Shown here in pieces: positions 45,322-54,921 of a DNA stretch of 64,000 bases. This stretch comes from Mucilaginibacter flavidus. GTDB taxonomy: Bacteria > Bacteroidota > Bacteroidia > Sphingobacteriales > Sphingobacteriaceae. The stretch covers positions 496,001 to 560,000 of the forward strand of contig NZ_JAMXOE010000002.1 of NCBI RefSeq assembly GCF_024055575.1, given 5' to 3'. The translations under genes and the position numbers were made by a program. The first letter of the stretch is position 1, and the number at the start of each line of letters is the position of its first letter. Below the pieces are notes generated by a model. The model saw only the letters and a program-made list of their open reading frames with translations, had not been told where the DNA came from and did no database searches.

Positions 45322-47493
45322 TTACTCTACTACTAACCAAGTATAATTTTCGGGTTCAATTGTTACTGCTAATTCAATTTCATAATCCCTGTTAAGGTTA
45401 TATTTCCTTATTATATTATCCTTTTCTTTCACAGCAGCGGTAGTGGATAACCCAGTATAATACAATGGCAACTTTATCTTCCTTGTGATTTTTTGTTTGG
45501 TTGGGTTGAACAACATTACCAGTCCTTTTTGTTTTAAATGAGGGTTTACATGAATGAACCCGTCCCAATCCCGCCCGTCCGCGCGCCTAAGGTGGATAAT
45601 GTCGGAATTAAGGATATCCCTGTATTTCTTGTACCATCCTATGGTTTTTACTACCAGTTGTTTTGTTTTATCGGTATCATACAAACGCGGGCCCCTGTAA
45701 CAGGCTTGCACCCCGGCGCCATAGTATTGCATCATTAATTGTTCGTAATCTTTCGAATGATTTCCGAGGGGCTCTAATACAGCTTCTTCACCACCACCCT
45801 GGTAGCGAGTGAGCGGAACAAATCCCCAAACCATTGAGGGCATTTCTTCCCAGGTTGCATCAAAAATATTCTGACGGTTCAATATCTTTTGCTGTTCACG
45901 CGGTAACGAAAAATTCACCTCGCGGTATCCCAATGCAATTTTGTTCGTTCCGTCAAGTAAATACCAATCAGGGGCATTTACATAAATGCCATGCTCGCTG
46001 CACCAATGATATAATCCTTTTTGTAATTCAATTTGTTTCCACTGCGAGTCACCTAAACCTGAATGACCCGGGTGTGAGGTTGAGGCACAAACATCGCCCG
46101 GGTATGGACCATCGTTTTCGAAAATATCGAAACCCGTATTCTCCATAAAATATTTCAGCTTGCTGATATAAGCAAGCCCCCACTTGCTTCCCATGCATGG
46201 CGCATGCCCAAACATGGCCGCAGCATCCGGCTTACCGCTAACAGGGTCTATCACATCATCTTCATCGCTAATTTGGCGCGAACTAAACAATGAATAACTG
46301 CCAATTTTTATTCCTTTTTGATGTGCCAATTGCGCCAGTTGCTTCCATTTCCTAATATTTGCGGCCGTTGTATCCTCCATATTACAGTGGCTGCCAAAGC
46401 TGAGTATCAGTGCTTCGTAACCAGTTGAAACGCACTGTTCAACCGCATTTTTTACCTGCTCATCATTCCTGCTTAGCAGGTGCATAAATATTGGGTTCTC
46501 AGTAGTCCACGGAGCAACGGTTGCGTACATTTTCCTGATGGCAAGCCCACGTCTTTCCCTATCATAACTATCAAGCAATAGCTCATGGGTACGAACAGAA
46601 TTAAAAACTCCGTTTGGTTGTAACTCAACTTCAGTAACTTTTTCGGGGTATACCTCCAATATAGAGGGGGTTTGGTAACTGTAATTTACCTGCGATGTAT
46701 AAGCCGGATCCGTTTTCCAATGAGTGGTCTGATCGCTCAGATCATAACGCATGGAATTGTTAAAAGCATAGTTTGTTTCTATGTAAATGCCGTGTTGTTT
46801 TTGCATTTGTTCGGGCGTTCCAAGAACAGCGCTTTCCTCTTCAACCAAACCTAGTATTTCATTAATGGTCTTATTTATAACTATTGAATGATTACTGCTG
46901 TTGCTTATTGATAACCACTTTACAATTAAAGGGATGCCATCGTACAATTCGTAATGAACAGCCACGTCGATACCTTTTAGTGTGTTCGACTGAAAATTAA
47001 GCGTAAGAACCTTTCCATTGGATTTCTTAATATTACCCGCCCAAAATGCTTGCTTCCAGTTTATAAATGGCTGAATTTCGGATACCGAATAAGATTTAAA
47101 CTGAAAGTCATTTTCATTTGCAGTAAAAGAGTCAATCCATTCAGGCAGTAAATAGGCATGTTCTTTTTGCCCGTATAAACCTCCTATGTTAAAATTTTTG
47201 CCATCGATAACTAATGTTGCTTCGGGTTTTACATCCCTTAGTAATTGCTGGTTGCTGCTCAAGTTTTGATAACTGATACATGCTACATTGGGTTGTAAGC
47301 GAAAAACTCTTTTCAACAACCCGTTTGACAGGATAATGTCTTTCCCGTTTTCTGATTTTTTAACAGACGCTACGTATGGCTTACTGTTGATAAGCCAATC
47401 ACTTGTTTGCTTTTCATTACCTGTTTGTCCCTTGCCAACCAAAGCGGTGAGCATCAAAGCAAAAAAGACAAAATATTTTTTATTGTTTATCAT
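45322..47493 (-). CDS. Secreted clan GH-D-like glycosidase of uncertain family
   Basis: This protein has about 723 residues from the ATG at 47493, which yields a clean signal peptide (ending near VGKGQ); the open frame extends to 47559 and would overlap the GH3 gene. The N-terminal 300 residues form a beta-supersandwich. The barrel region has NPIFMHLLSRND, LILSFGSHCNMED, IKIGSYSLFSSRQ, and GFDIFENDGPYPGDVCAS, where the aspartate in ENDGPYPGD is a likely nucleophile. A small C-terminal beta domain ends in YTWLVVE. Layout recalls alpha-galactosidases of GH36 or GH27 type, but the motifs are divergent and the family is not certain. It is the fourth gene of the operon. Confidence 0.6.
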   Translation of the reverse strand: MINNKKYFVFFALMLTALVGKGQTGNEKQTSDWLINSKPYVASVKKSENGKDIILSNGLLKRVFRLQPNVACISYQNLSSNQQLLRDVKPEATLVIDGKNFNIGGLYGQKEHAYLLPEWIDSFTANENDFQFKSYSVSEIQPFINWKQAFWAGNIKKSNGKVLTLNFQSNTLKGIDVAVHYELYDGIPLIVKWLSISNSSNHSIVINKTINEILGLVEEESAVLGTPEQMQKQHGIYIETNYAFNNSMRYDLSDQTTHWKTDPAYTSQVNYSYQTPSILEVYPEKVTEVELQPNGVFNSVRTHELLLDSYDRERRGLAIRKMYATVAPWTTENPIFMHLLSRNDEQVKNAVEQCVSTGYEALILSFGSHCNMEDTTAANIRKWKQLAQLAHQKGIKIGSYSLFSSRQISDEDDVIDPVSGKPDAAAMFGHAPCMGSKWGLAYISKLKYFMENTGFDIFENDGPYPGDVCASTSHPGHSGLGDSQWKQIELQKGLYHWCSEHGIYVNAPDWYLLDGTNKIALGYREVNFSLPREQQKILNRQNIFDATWEEMPSMVWGFVPLTRYQGGGEEAVLEPLGNHSKDYEQLMMQYYGAGVQACYRGPRLYDTDKTKQLVVKTIGWYKKYRDILNSDIIHLRRADGRDWDGFIHVNPHLKQKGLVMLFNPTKQKITRKIKLPLYYTGLSTTAAVKEKDNIIRKYNLNRDYEIELAVTIEPENYTWLVVE

Positions 47494-47551
47494 TATAGGA
47501 TCTGTTTTAAACTTGAGTTTATAATGCTTGTTTTTTATTAAGTTAGGGTAA

Positions 47552-50218
47552 CTATTCAACCACAGAAATCAAATCTCTCAACCTGATGTCTTTAGATGAG
47601 GCGCCAATCATTATTCTGAACTCGCCGGGCTCTACTACCCATTGCATGTTATTGTTAAGCATTTTAAGCATATCCGGTGTAATCCGGAACGCTATTTCCT
47701 TTGCCTCCCCTACTTTTAAAAACAGGCGTTGAAAACCTTTTAAAGCTTTCACCGGTTGAGCCACTGATGAAAGCAAATCACGGATATACAATTGCGCTAC
47801 TTCGTCGCCATCACGGCTGCCTGTATTTTTAATGGTACAATAAACCGTTGTGGAACCTGTTTTTGCAAAGCTTTTCTTCTCAAACCGCAGGTTGCTATAT
47901 TCAAAATTCGAGTAACTTAACCCAAAGCCAAATGGGAATAACGGTTGTCCGTTGAGGTTAACATAATCATCGGTGCGGCCAGTGGGTTTATGGTTATACA
48001 CCAAAGGCAATTGCCCTTCAAATACAGGGAATGTAATTGGTAAACGACCGGCAGGATTATAGTCGCCAAATAAAACATCGGCTACCGCATTACCGCCTTC
48101 TTCACCAGGATACCACGCATCCAGTATTGAAGGAACATTTTGAATCCAATTTGACATGGTAATAGCGCTGCCGCCAATTAAAACTACCACTACAGGTTTC
48201 CCTGTTGCCGCAATTTGGTTTATCATTTCCTCCTGATGACCCGGCAAATTTAAGTATGCTCTGTCTTGCGATTCACCTTCATCTATTCCAACAACAACAA
48301 CAGCTACATCAGCTTTTTTTACTGCCGCTACTGCGTCACTTATCTTTGTTTGCCAGTTATTGGGTACACCTACATTCCAAACCAAGTTGAACCTCGCATA
48401 GCCCTGCGACTCAAAAAACTCTACCCGAATATCATATTCTTTATCTTTTTCGAAATGATAACTGGCTAGTTTTGTGGTATAGGTCTGGCTTTTCCAATTA
48501 TCAATAATTAATTTGCCATTCAGATAAAGCCTGTACCCGTCATTACCATCGATCCCGATTTTAAATACCCCGTCGACTGGCGATTTTATTTTCCCGGTCC
48601 ACTTCACTGAATAAAAGTCATAATTAATATCAGGGTGCGGCGAATATAACGTCCAGCCGAAATGCATTTCATTATCAACTCTGGTAACAACTGGTTTGCC
48701 GTTTAGCTGTATATTATTAAAATATTCGCCTAATAAACCGTTTTGCGTTTTACCATTTACCGTAGTAAATAAATTAGCAGAGGGAACACTCACCCACTCC
48801 GGGTTGTTACGGCCACAACCGGCTGCATATTGTATATTAACTGATTCACCAATTTTATTTTTAATGCCGTCAAGTATGCTCACTTTGCCATTACCCGGCC
48901 CACTGTACCCACCCAGCCTTGCTTCAACAGCATCTGAACCGATAACCGCTACAGACTTAATTGTTTTGTGCAAAGGCAATGTGTTACTCTCATTTTTAAG
49001 CAACACCATTGATTTCAGCGCGGCTTCTTTTGCGATCACTTTATGGGCAGGATTGCCATTCCACTTGCTTACTTCTGCTTCATTGGTATAGGGATTTTCA
49101 AAAAGCCCCAGTTCAAATTTTATTCTAAGTACCCTTGCCAGTGCTTCATCAATTGTTTTTGAGTTTATCCGGCCGTCTAAAAAAGGCGGCATAAACAATT
49201 TATGATGTTCATATGCTGTTTGAAATATCACATCCAGCCCATTATTTATGGCTTTGGCAGAAGCATCGGGGTAGTCATTGGCGGTATAGTGAAGTACGGT
49301 AGCACCACCCACTGCCGATGCATCTGAAATTATGAAGCCCGAAAAATTCATCTGCTTCTTCAGCTTTTCGTTAAGCAGCCAGTTATTGGCTGTACTTGAG
49401 CTTCCGTTTAATGAATTATACGACGTCATTACGCTACGACTGCCGCCTCTTTTAAAACAGGCTTCGAAAGGAGCTAGATAAACCTCTTCCAGCAACCGCT
49501 CATCAATATCTATTGGGTAACTATCCCTGCCGCCGTCTCCACTATTGGCTAAAAAATGCTTGGGTGTTGTAACCACGCCCATCTTTTCAAATGGCGAAAC
49601 AAATGCCACCCCCATTTCTGATGATAGAAAAGGATCTTCACCATAAGTTTCCTCCACCCGTCCCCAGCGCACGTCGCTGGCAACATTTACTACCGGCGAT
49701 AGTATCTGCCGTATTCCCCGGCTCTTTGTTTCTCTCGCAATGGCAGTTGCTACCCTGTTCATTAATGGAATATCCCATGTTGATGACAAGCCAATAGCTT
49801 GCGGAAACGCCGTAGCACCATCTCTCACCAAACCATGCAAGGCTTCATCAAAAGCGATAATGGGAATGCCCAACCTGGTTTCCTCAACAAAATATTTCTG
49901 CATTGAATTGATAAGTTTTGCGGTTTCTTTTGCATTAGCCGCCGCTTTGTAGCTCAGCAATTGCCCAGCGGCATCAGTGCTTCCTTCGGCGCTTACCTGG
50001 AAACCAAAAATTCCGTTCTTATATTTCTCTTTCCCATCCTTCAGATCACCCGGTATCATAAAGAGTTGCCAGAATTTCTCCTCTGGGTTCATTCTTGCAA
50101 TTAGGTCTTTCACCCTATCCTCAACAGGCAGTTTAGCGTTCTTGTACGGAAGTAATGATTGAGAAAAAACAGTTTGGCATACCAACAGCATGCAAACAAA
50201 AACAAAACTCTTTTTCAT
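47552..50218 (-). CDS. Secreted GH3 beta-glycosidase with PA14 domain
   Basis: This 888-residue protein has a signal peptide (ending near VFSQ), the GH3 N-terminal barrel with KHFLANSGDGG, and the nucleophile in GFIISDASAVGG, where SDA replaces the commoner SDW. A PA14 insert of about 150 residues (LLGEYFNNIQLNGKP to the GNDGYRLYLNGKLIIDNW segment) lies in the C-terminal sandwich. A fibronectin-III-like domain (TGSTTVYCTIKNTGSRDGDE) ends it. PA14-GH3 enzymes are usually beta-glucosidases or beta-xylosidases; the SDA form makes specificity less certain. It is third in the operon, 45 bases after the GH2 gene. Confidence 0.93.
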   Translation of the reverse strand: MKKSFVFVCMLLVCQTVFSQSLLPYKNAKLPVEDRVKDLIARMNPEEKFWQLFMIPGDLKDGKEKYKNGIFGFQVSAEGSTDAAGQLLSYKAAANAKETAKLINSMQKYFVEETRLGIPIIAFDEALHGLVRDGATAFPQAIGLSSTWDIPLMNRVATAIARETKSRGIRQILSPVVNVASDVRWGRVEETYGEDPFLSSEMGVAFVSPFEKMGVVTTPKHFLANSGDGGRDSYPIDIDERLLEEVYLAPFEACFKRGGSRSVMTSYNSLNGSSSTANNWLLNEKLKKQMNFSGFIISDASAVGGATVLHYTANDYPDASAKAINNGLDVIFQTAYEHHKLFMPPFLDGRINSKTIDEALARVLRIKFELGLFENPYTNEAEVSKWNGNPAHKVIAKEAALKSMVLLKNESNTLPLHKTIKSVAVIGSDAVEARLGGYSGPGNGKVSILDGIKNKIGESVNIQYAAGCGRNNPEWVSVPSANLFTTVNGKTQNGLLGEYFNNIQLNGKPVVTRVDNEMHFGWTLYSPHPDINYDFYSVKWTGKIKSPVDGVFKIGIDGNDGYRLYLNGKLIIDNWKSQTYTTKLASYHFEKDKEYDIRVEFFESQGYARFNLVWNVGVPNNWQTKISDAVAAVKKADVAVVVVGIDEGESQDRAYLNLPGHQEEMINQIAATGKPVVVVLIGGSAITMSNWIQNVPSILDAWYPGEEGGNAVADVLFGDYNPAGRLPITFPVFEGQLPLVYNHKPTGRTDDYVNLNGQPLFPFGFGLSYSNFEYSNLRFEKKSFAKTGSTTVYCTIKNTGSRDGDEVAQLYIRDLLSSVAQPVKALKGFQRLFLKVGEAKEIAFRITPDMLKMLNNNMQWVVEPGEFRIMIGASSKDIRLRDLISVVE

Positions 50219-50263
50219 TTAATATTTATTTGTATTTATGAAGTATCGCCCTATCAGGTTTTC

Positions 50264-52813
50264 TTATTTGCTCTCCATCACCAAATCCTTACTACCCAAT
50301 CCAGCACTTTGGGCCTTTACATAAAATTTGCCTTTATGCCCTTTCTTTGCCTTTACAATCACCAGCGCCATTCCATTAAAAGCTGGCCGCTCATGACCTT
50401 GAAAAGGAACAAAACTGGTGGCATCACCGTTGTCAGTAGCTACAATTTCCCCTGGTCCTTCCACAGAGAATTTAATCAGCGGATGCGAACGGGGCACTAA
50501 CAAGCCATCTGTATCAGTTACTTTAACCGTAATGTAAGATAAGTCATCGCCCCCGGATTTGATCACCGAACGGTCGGCAGAAAGGGTAAGATTAGCCGCT
50601 TCACCGGTGGTTTTAACCACGTCGGTAGCCCATTGCTTTCCATTTTTATAACAAACTACTTTCAGTTCGCCTGTAGTATATTTTACAGAGTCCCAAATCA
50701 ACCGAAAATCTTTTCCCGGTGTTTTTGTTTTCCGTCCCAGGCTCTTTCCATTCAAAAACAGCTCCGCTTCATCACCGGAAGTGTAAACGTTAACAGGTGT
50801 TACCTGTCCAATCCTTTCTGCCCAGTTCCAATGTGGTAAAATATGCGCCATGGGATAGTCAGGTCTCCAATGTGACTGATAAAGATAAAAACGATCTTTT
50901 GGAAACCCTGCTAAATCTACGATGCCGAAATAGCTACTTCGCGAAGGTGGGTTCTTTTTGCGGACCTCATCGAGCTTCGCCTCCAGTTCTTTCTTCTTTT
51001 CAGGATCGTTGCGAAAATTCTGCAAATTAGTTTCATCTGAATTATATGGTGTTGGTTCGCCGATATAATCAAAGCCGGTCCAAACAAATTCACCTAGCAG
51101 ATGCGGATACCTGGCATTGGTACGAAACTGCTCGTCCGGAGAGCAGCCCCAACCCGGATAGGCGTTGTCATAAGAAGATATTTGCCAGTTTTGATATTCG
51201 TTTCCAAAAAAGTATTCACCACGCGATGATACACATGAGGAGGTTTCGCTACCAATGGTTGGTTTGTTCTTATAACGCGGGTCAGCATCCCATTTAGGCT
51301 GCTGGCTGAAAAAATAATTCACACCCATAATATCTAAACCTTCTACTGCTCCAACTTCACGGCCACCATCGGGATCATTATATCCGTTGGAAACAGGACG
51401 CGTGGGGTCCTCAGCCCGGACAATGTCGGCCAAATGCTTTGTCATTACAACATTACGCTGATCCATCACTTCATTTCCAATTGACCAGATAAATACTGAG
51501 GGATGGTTACGATCATGATGGACCATGGCTTTCAAATCCCTTTCATGCCATTCTTCATAAAGCTTGTTATAATCCAATTTACGTTTGCCATTTTTCCAGC
51601 AGTCGAACGCTTCGTCCCAAACCAGGAACCCCATCTGGTCAGCCAGTTCGAGCAATTCAGGCGCGGGAGGGTTGTGTGAAGTACGCAATGCATTACAGCC
51701 CATAGTTTTCAAAATTGTTAATTGCCTCCGCAACGCAGTTGTATTGATAGCAGCGCCCAGAGCCCCTAAATCATGATGGTTGCAAGTTCCCTGGATTTCA
51801 ACCCTTCGGCCATTCAGCAAAAAGCCATTTCGGGCGGTAAATTCAATGGTGCGGATACCGAACGGCGTATCGTAAGTATCCATTAATTCACCATTTACAG
51901 TTACAGTAGTTTGGGCAATATAACGATTAGGCGAAAGAAGATCCCAGCGTTTTGGATTCTTAATTAAAGCCCGCGTTGCTATTACAGTACTTTTTCCGGG
52001 TTCAATTTCAACAACGGATTTATTGAAAGAAGTAACCTTTGCACCTTGTTTATTATTCCTGTCTAATTCAAATACATCTGTTTGAATACTTGCATTAACT
52101 ACCGATTTACCTTGATTATCGATAGTTACGTCCATTTTAACCTTTGCCGAAGTTTTTGAAACGTCAGGAGTAGTAATGTAAGTACCCCAATTAGCAACAT
52201 GCACCTGCTTTGTTTTAACCAGCCAAACATGACGGTAAATGCCTGCGCCCGGATACCAGCGCGAATCCCAGTTTTCGGTATCGAGCCGGACAGCTAATAT
52301 ATTCTCTTGTCCGGCTTTAATGTAAGGCGTTAAATCCATCCGGAAAGAATTATACCCATAAGGCCACGTGCCCACATATTTGCCGTTGAGCCAAATTTTC
52401 GCATTGGCCATGGCTCCGTCAAAATCTACAAATACCTGTTTGCCTGCATCCGTAGCCGGAAGCGTAAAATGTTTCCTGTACCAGCCTATTCCTTTCCAGG
52501 GTAATTTGCCCGTTGCTCCTTCCAATTCAATCCTGAACGGGCCCGTAATGGCCCAGTCATGAGGCAGGCTAAGTTTTTTCCAATCGTTATCATTGAACTT
52601 GACGCTTTCCAAATTCTTGGGTTCTTCAATCCTCGAAGCATCAGCTTGTAACCCATACCGGCCAAACAACCAGCCATCATCAAATGAGCGGGTATCAGCA
52701 GCCCCCATCCTGATAATGGGTTTACTTTGTGAAAATGAATTGGTAACTAGCAACAGCCCCATTACAATCAGGTTAACTGCTTTGATGAAATACAAACGAT
52801 TGATGGAATTCAT
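50264..52813 (-). CDS. Secreted GH2 beta-galactosidase-like enzyme
   Basis: This 849-residue protein has a signal peptide, an N-terminal sugar-binding jelly roll (WYRKHFTLPATDAGKQVF), an immunoglobulin-like domain, and a TIM barrel with LRTSHNPPAPELLELAD, VWDEAFDCW and the acid/base glutamate in IWSIGNEVM. The nucleophile is probably the glutamate in KPTIGSETSSC. A C-terminal domain with YTSGDEAELFLNGKSLG is of the DUF4982 type found in Bacteroidota beta-galactosidases. A final beta domain (YITVKVTDTDGLLVPRS) completes it. It should remove beta-galactose from side chains after fucose removal. It starts 5 bases after the GH29 stop and is second in the operon. Confidence 0.93.
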   Translation of the reverse strand: MNSINRLYFIKAVNLIVMGLLLVTNSFSQSKPIIRMGAADTRSFDDGWLFGRYGLQADASRIEEPKNLESVKFNDNDWKKLSLPHDWAITGPFRIELEGATGKLPWKGIGWYRKHFTLPATDAGKQVFVDFDGAMANAKIWLNGKYVGTWPYGYNSFRMDLTPYIKAGQENILAVRLDTENWDSRWYPGAGIYRHVWLVKTKQVHVANWGTYITTPDVSKTSAKVKMDVTIDNQGKSVVNASIQTDVFELDRNNKQGAKVTSFNKSVVEIEPGKSTVIATRALIKNPKRWDLLSPNRYIAQTTVTVNGELMDTYDTPFGIRTIEFTARNGFLLNGRRVEIQGTCNHHDLGALGAAINTTALRRQLTILKTMGCNALRTSHNPPAPELLELADQMGFLVWDEAFDCWKNGKRKLDYNKLYEEWHERDLKAMVHHDRNHPSVFIWSIGNEVMDQRNVVMTKHLADIVRAEDPTRPVSNGYNDPDGGREVGAVEGLDIMGVNYFFSQQPKWDADPRYKNKPTIGSETSSCVSSRGEYFFGNEYQNWQISSYDNAYPGWGCSPDEQFRTNARYPHLLGEFVWTGFDYIGEPTPYNSDETNLQNFRNDPEKKKELEAKLDEVRKKNPPSRSSYFGIVDLAGFPKDRFYLYQSHWRPDYPMAHILPHWNWAERIGQVTPVNVYTSGDEAELFLNGKSLGRKTKTPGKDFRLIWDSVKYTTGELKVVCYKNGKQWATDVVKTTGEAANLTLSADRSVIKSGGDDLSYITVKVTDTDGLLVPRSHPLIKFSVEGPGEIVATDNGDATSFVPFQGHERPAFNGMALVIVKAKKGHKGKFYVKAQSAGLGSKDLVMESK

Positions 52814-52818
52814 TCTTT

Positions 52819-54165
52819 CTAATTTAAACCTCCCTGCCCATGATACAATTGTACCGGTTTATCCAATTGCAATTTAACAACTGTAATATAAGGGTCTTTA
52901 TCTTTTTCCGGCACGTTTATAAAAACAATGCCGGGTACTGAGCTCCATGATATTTTCCCCACAACTTTTGGTTTTAGGTGAACATCTGTCCCAACCACCT
53001 GAACATCTTTAATGGTGTTTACCAAGCCTTTCAGCATAATATTTCCAGCGGTTTGCCCCGGTAAAAAAAGATAAATAACGGTTGAATCTTTTGATAGGGT
53101 GGTAGGCCCATAAAAATGGCCCTGGGGCAAGCCAGGCAGCGTCCCGAAAATTCCTTCTCCATTTTTCTTGTTCCACTTTCCCAGTTCCTTTAAAATATTT
53201 ACTTGTTCTGCAGGGATAGTTCCGTCTTCTTTGGGGCCAATATCCAATAAAAGGTTCCCGCCATTGCTAACCGCGTCGACAAAAAGGCTAATTACTTCAA
53301 ACGGTGTTTTATAATTGTCATCATCAGGATGATAGCCCCAGTTGTTATTGGTTGTCATACACAATTCCCACCAATTAAATTTGGGGCGGCTAATCGGGAA
53401 GTTTTGTTCGGGTGTATCGTAATCACCATACCCTTGCAACCTGCCATTAATAATAGCTTCTGGCTTGATATTTAAAATTTGTTTCCGCACTTTTTCTGCC
53501 TGCCATTCGTCGGCGCTGTGTTCCCAGTCGCCATCAAACCACCAAAGGTCAGGTTTATATGCTTTATTTACCTCATCAATTTGTGCCTGAAAAAATTGTT
53601 GAAAACGCTGCCACTTTTTCGGATTATCAGCAACCTTGTACCTGCTGCTGTCTTTTAAAAACCCCGGGTAATCGGGATGGCTCCAATCTATCAATGAAAA
53701 GTAGGCCCCGCGTTTGATCCCTCTTTTATCTAAAGCCTCATAAAAGGGTTTTAACACATCTCTTTTTGCAGGCGAATTGTCAACTACATTAAAATGATGC
53801 TGTTTTGTGGGCCACAATGCTACCCCATCATGATGTTTGGTAGTAATAACTGCATATCGTGCCCCGGTTTCTTTAATTAAGTCAGCCCATTCTTCCGGAT
53901 TATACCTGGAGGCCGTGAATCCTTTTATTTGCTTCATGTAATTTTCATAGCTGATTTTTTTATTGTGAAAACTCCAGCTTTCATCAATTCCATTTACCGA
54001 GTAAATGCCCCAATGAATAAAGATGCCCAGTTTTGCATCGGCAAACCACTGCATTTTTTTCCTGATAGAATCAGGGTTGGTTTTTTGCTGGGCATACACG
54101 GTTGCAGAATAAAAGAAGAGGCTGGCAACCATTAAAATGTGCAGTGAAAGGTGTTTTTTAATCAT
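52819..54165 (-). CDS. Secreted GH29 alpha-L-fucosidase (second), first gene of the operon
   Basis: This 448-residue GH29 enzyme has a signal peptide (ending near VYAQ) and the barrel motifs AKLGIFIHWGIYSVNG, AVITTKHHDGVALWPTK, AYFSLIDWSHPDY and WWFDGDWEHS, whose first aspartate is the nucleophile. It keeps EQNFPISRP, typical of GH29-A-like enzymes, and a short C-terminal beta domain. GH29-A members act on a broad range of fucosides, often including alpha-1,2. It is the first gene of the seven-enzyme leftward operon. The copy of the 80-bp element at 54259-54338 lies 94 bases before its ATG in the orientation that would drive it. Confidence 0.94.
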   Translation of the reverse strand: MIKKHLSLHILMVASLFFYSATVYAQQKTNPDSIRKKMQWFADAKLGIFIHWGIYSVNGIDESWSFHNKKISYENYMKQIKGFTASRYNPEEWADLIKETGARYAVITTKHHDGVALWPTKQHHFNVVDNSPAKRDVLKPFYEALDKRGIKRGAYFSLIDWSHPDYPGFLKDSSRYKVADNPKKWQRFQQFFQAQIDEVNKAYKPDLWWFDGDWEHSADEWQAEKVRKQILNIKPEAIINGRLQGYGDYDTPEQNFPISRPKFNWWELCMTTNNNWGYHPDDDNYKTPFEVISLFVDAVSNGGNLLLDIGPKEDGTIPAEQVNILKELGKWNKKNGEGIFGTLPGLPQGHFYGPTTLSKDSTVIYLFLPGQTAGNIMLKGLVNTIKDVQVVGTDVHLKPKVVGKISWSSVPGIVFINVPEKDKDPYITVVKLQLDKPVQLYHGQGGLN

Positions 54166-54258
54166 AATAAAAGTTCAAGATAAATTCATAACGCTCTATG
54201 TGGGTACACTTCGGGTTTAAACCCTGGATGTTTCAATCCAGCTTTCCAAAATATAATC

Positions 54259-54338
54259 GGTATACAAATAAAGGCTTTGGTAAAAGGCGAAAGTTTTGTG
54301 TTTTTATCTTGTTATTAAGCGCTATTGGGATTTATCAG
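54259..54338 (-). promoter_or_regulatory. 80-bp conserved element, copy 2, promoter of the enzyme operon
   Basis: It matches copy 1 at 66 of 80 positions with no gaps. Read toward the operon it runs from CTGATAAATCCCAATA through CGCTTAATAA to CCTTTATTTGTATACC and is followed, 94 bases on, by the first GH29 ATG. The TTTATTTG near its end is one base off TAnnTTTG, and CTTTCG lies about 20 bases upstream as a weak -33. Confidence 0.72.
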
Positions 54339-54735
54339 GCAAAATGTTCATAAATGTGTTTATTGAATTGAATTTTCATTTATTCTGTATCTCAATACCC
54401 GGTTCAATTAACTGATCTCGGGCCGGGAGCCTAACCAGGGAAAGGGTTTCTGCAAACAAATAATTTACTATTGATGCGGAGAAAATTACTCCGGCTGCAT
54501 TTGCATTTTTTTCTCTATGACCTTTTAAATCGTGCTCAACTAATACCCTCCCAAAGCATTATTTACTAGCGTGTTAATCACTAATAAGCCATTTATATCA
54601 ATCCCGTTTAAAATTCAAACCGCTTGCGTGTGCGCAATAAGAAATTAATTAATAGTTGAGAGATTCCGCGCCTAAAGACAGGATTAACAGAAATATTAAA
54701 TATACTGTATGACCATATTATTTACATATTCTCTC

Positions 54736-54815
54736 GTCGAAAATTCCAATATCGCTTAATAATTGGGTAAAAACATAAAACTTTAAACCTTTCGCTACTC
54801 CTTTATTTGTGGACC
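54736..54815 (+). promoter_or_regulatory. 80-bp conserved element, copy 3, upstream of SusC pair 2
   Basis: This inverted copy shares a 23-base exact core with copy 1 (beginning AAATTCCAATATCG) and the CCTTTATTTGT end, again 80 bases with no gap. It points toward the SusC gene at 55257, about 440 bases downstream. The rest of 54339-54735 is AT-rich with nothing else recognisable. Confidence 0.72.
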
Positions 54816-54828
54816 AATTATATCGGGG

Positions 54829-54921
54829 ATAAGCTTGGCTGAAGACCAAAGCTTATGCCCAAAAACAGCATTACTTTAAGCCTCAAATACAGGCAATTAC
54901 TTATGTAATGTGCCTGTATTT
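54829..54921 (+). other. Two leader hairpins downstream of copy 3
   Basis: ATAAGCTTGG (54829-54838) pairs with CCAAAGCTTAT (54846-54856), with one bulge. AAATACAGGCA (54885-54895) pairs exactly with TGCCTGTATTT (54911-54921), extended by ATTAC/GTAAT. The second is a strong stem followed by ATTTAAAAA, resembling a weak terminator or attenuator in a leader. Confidence 0.5.
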
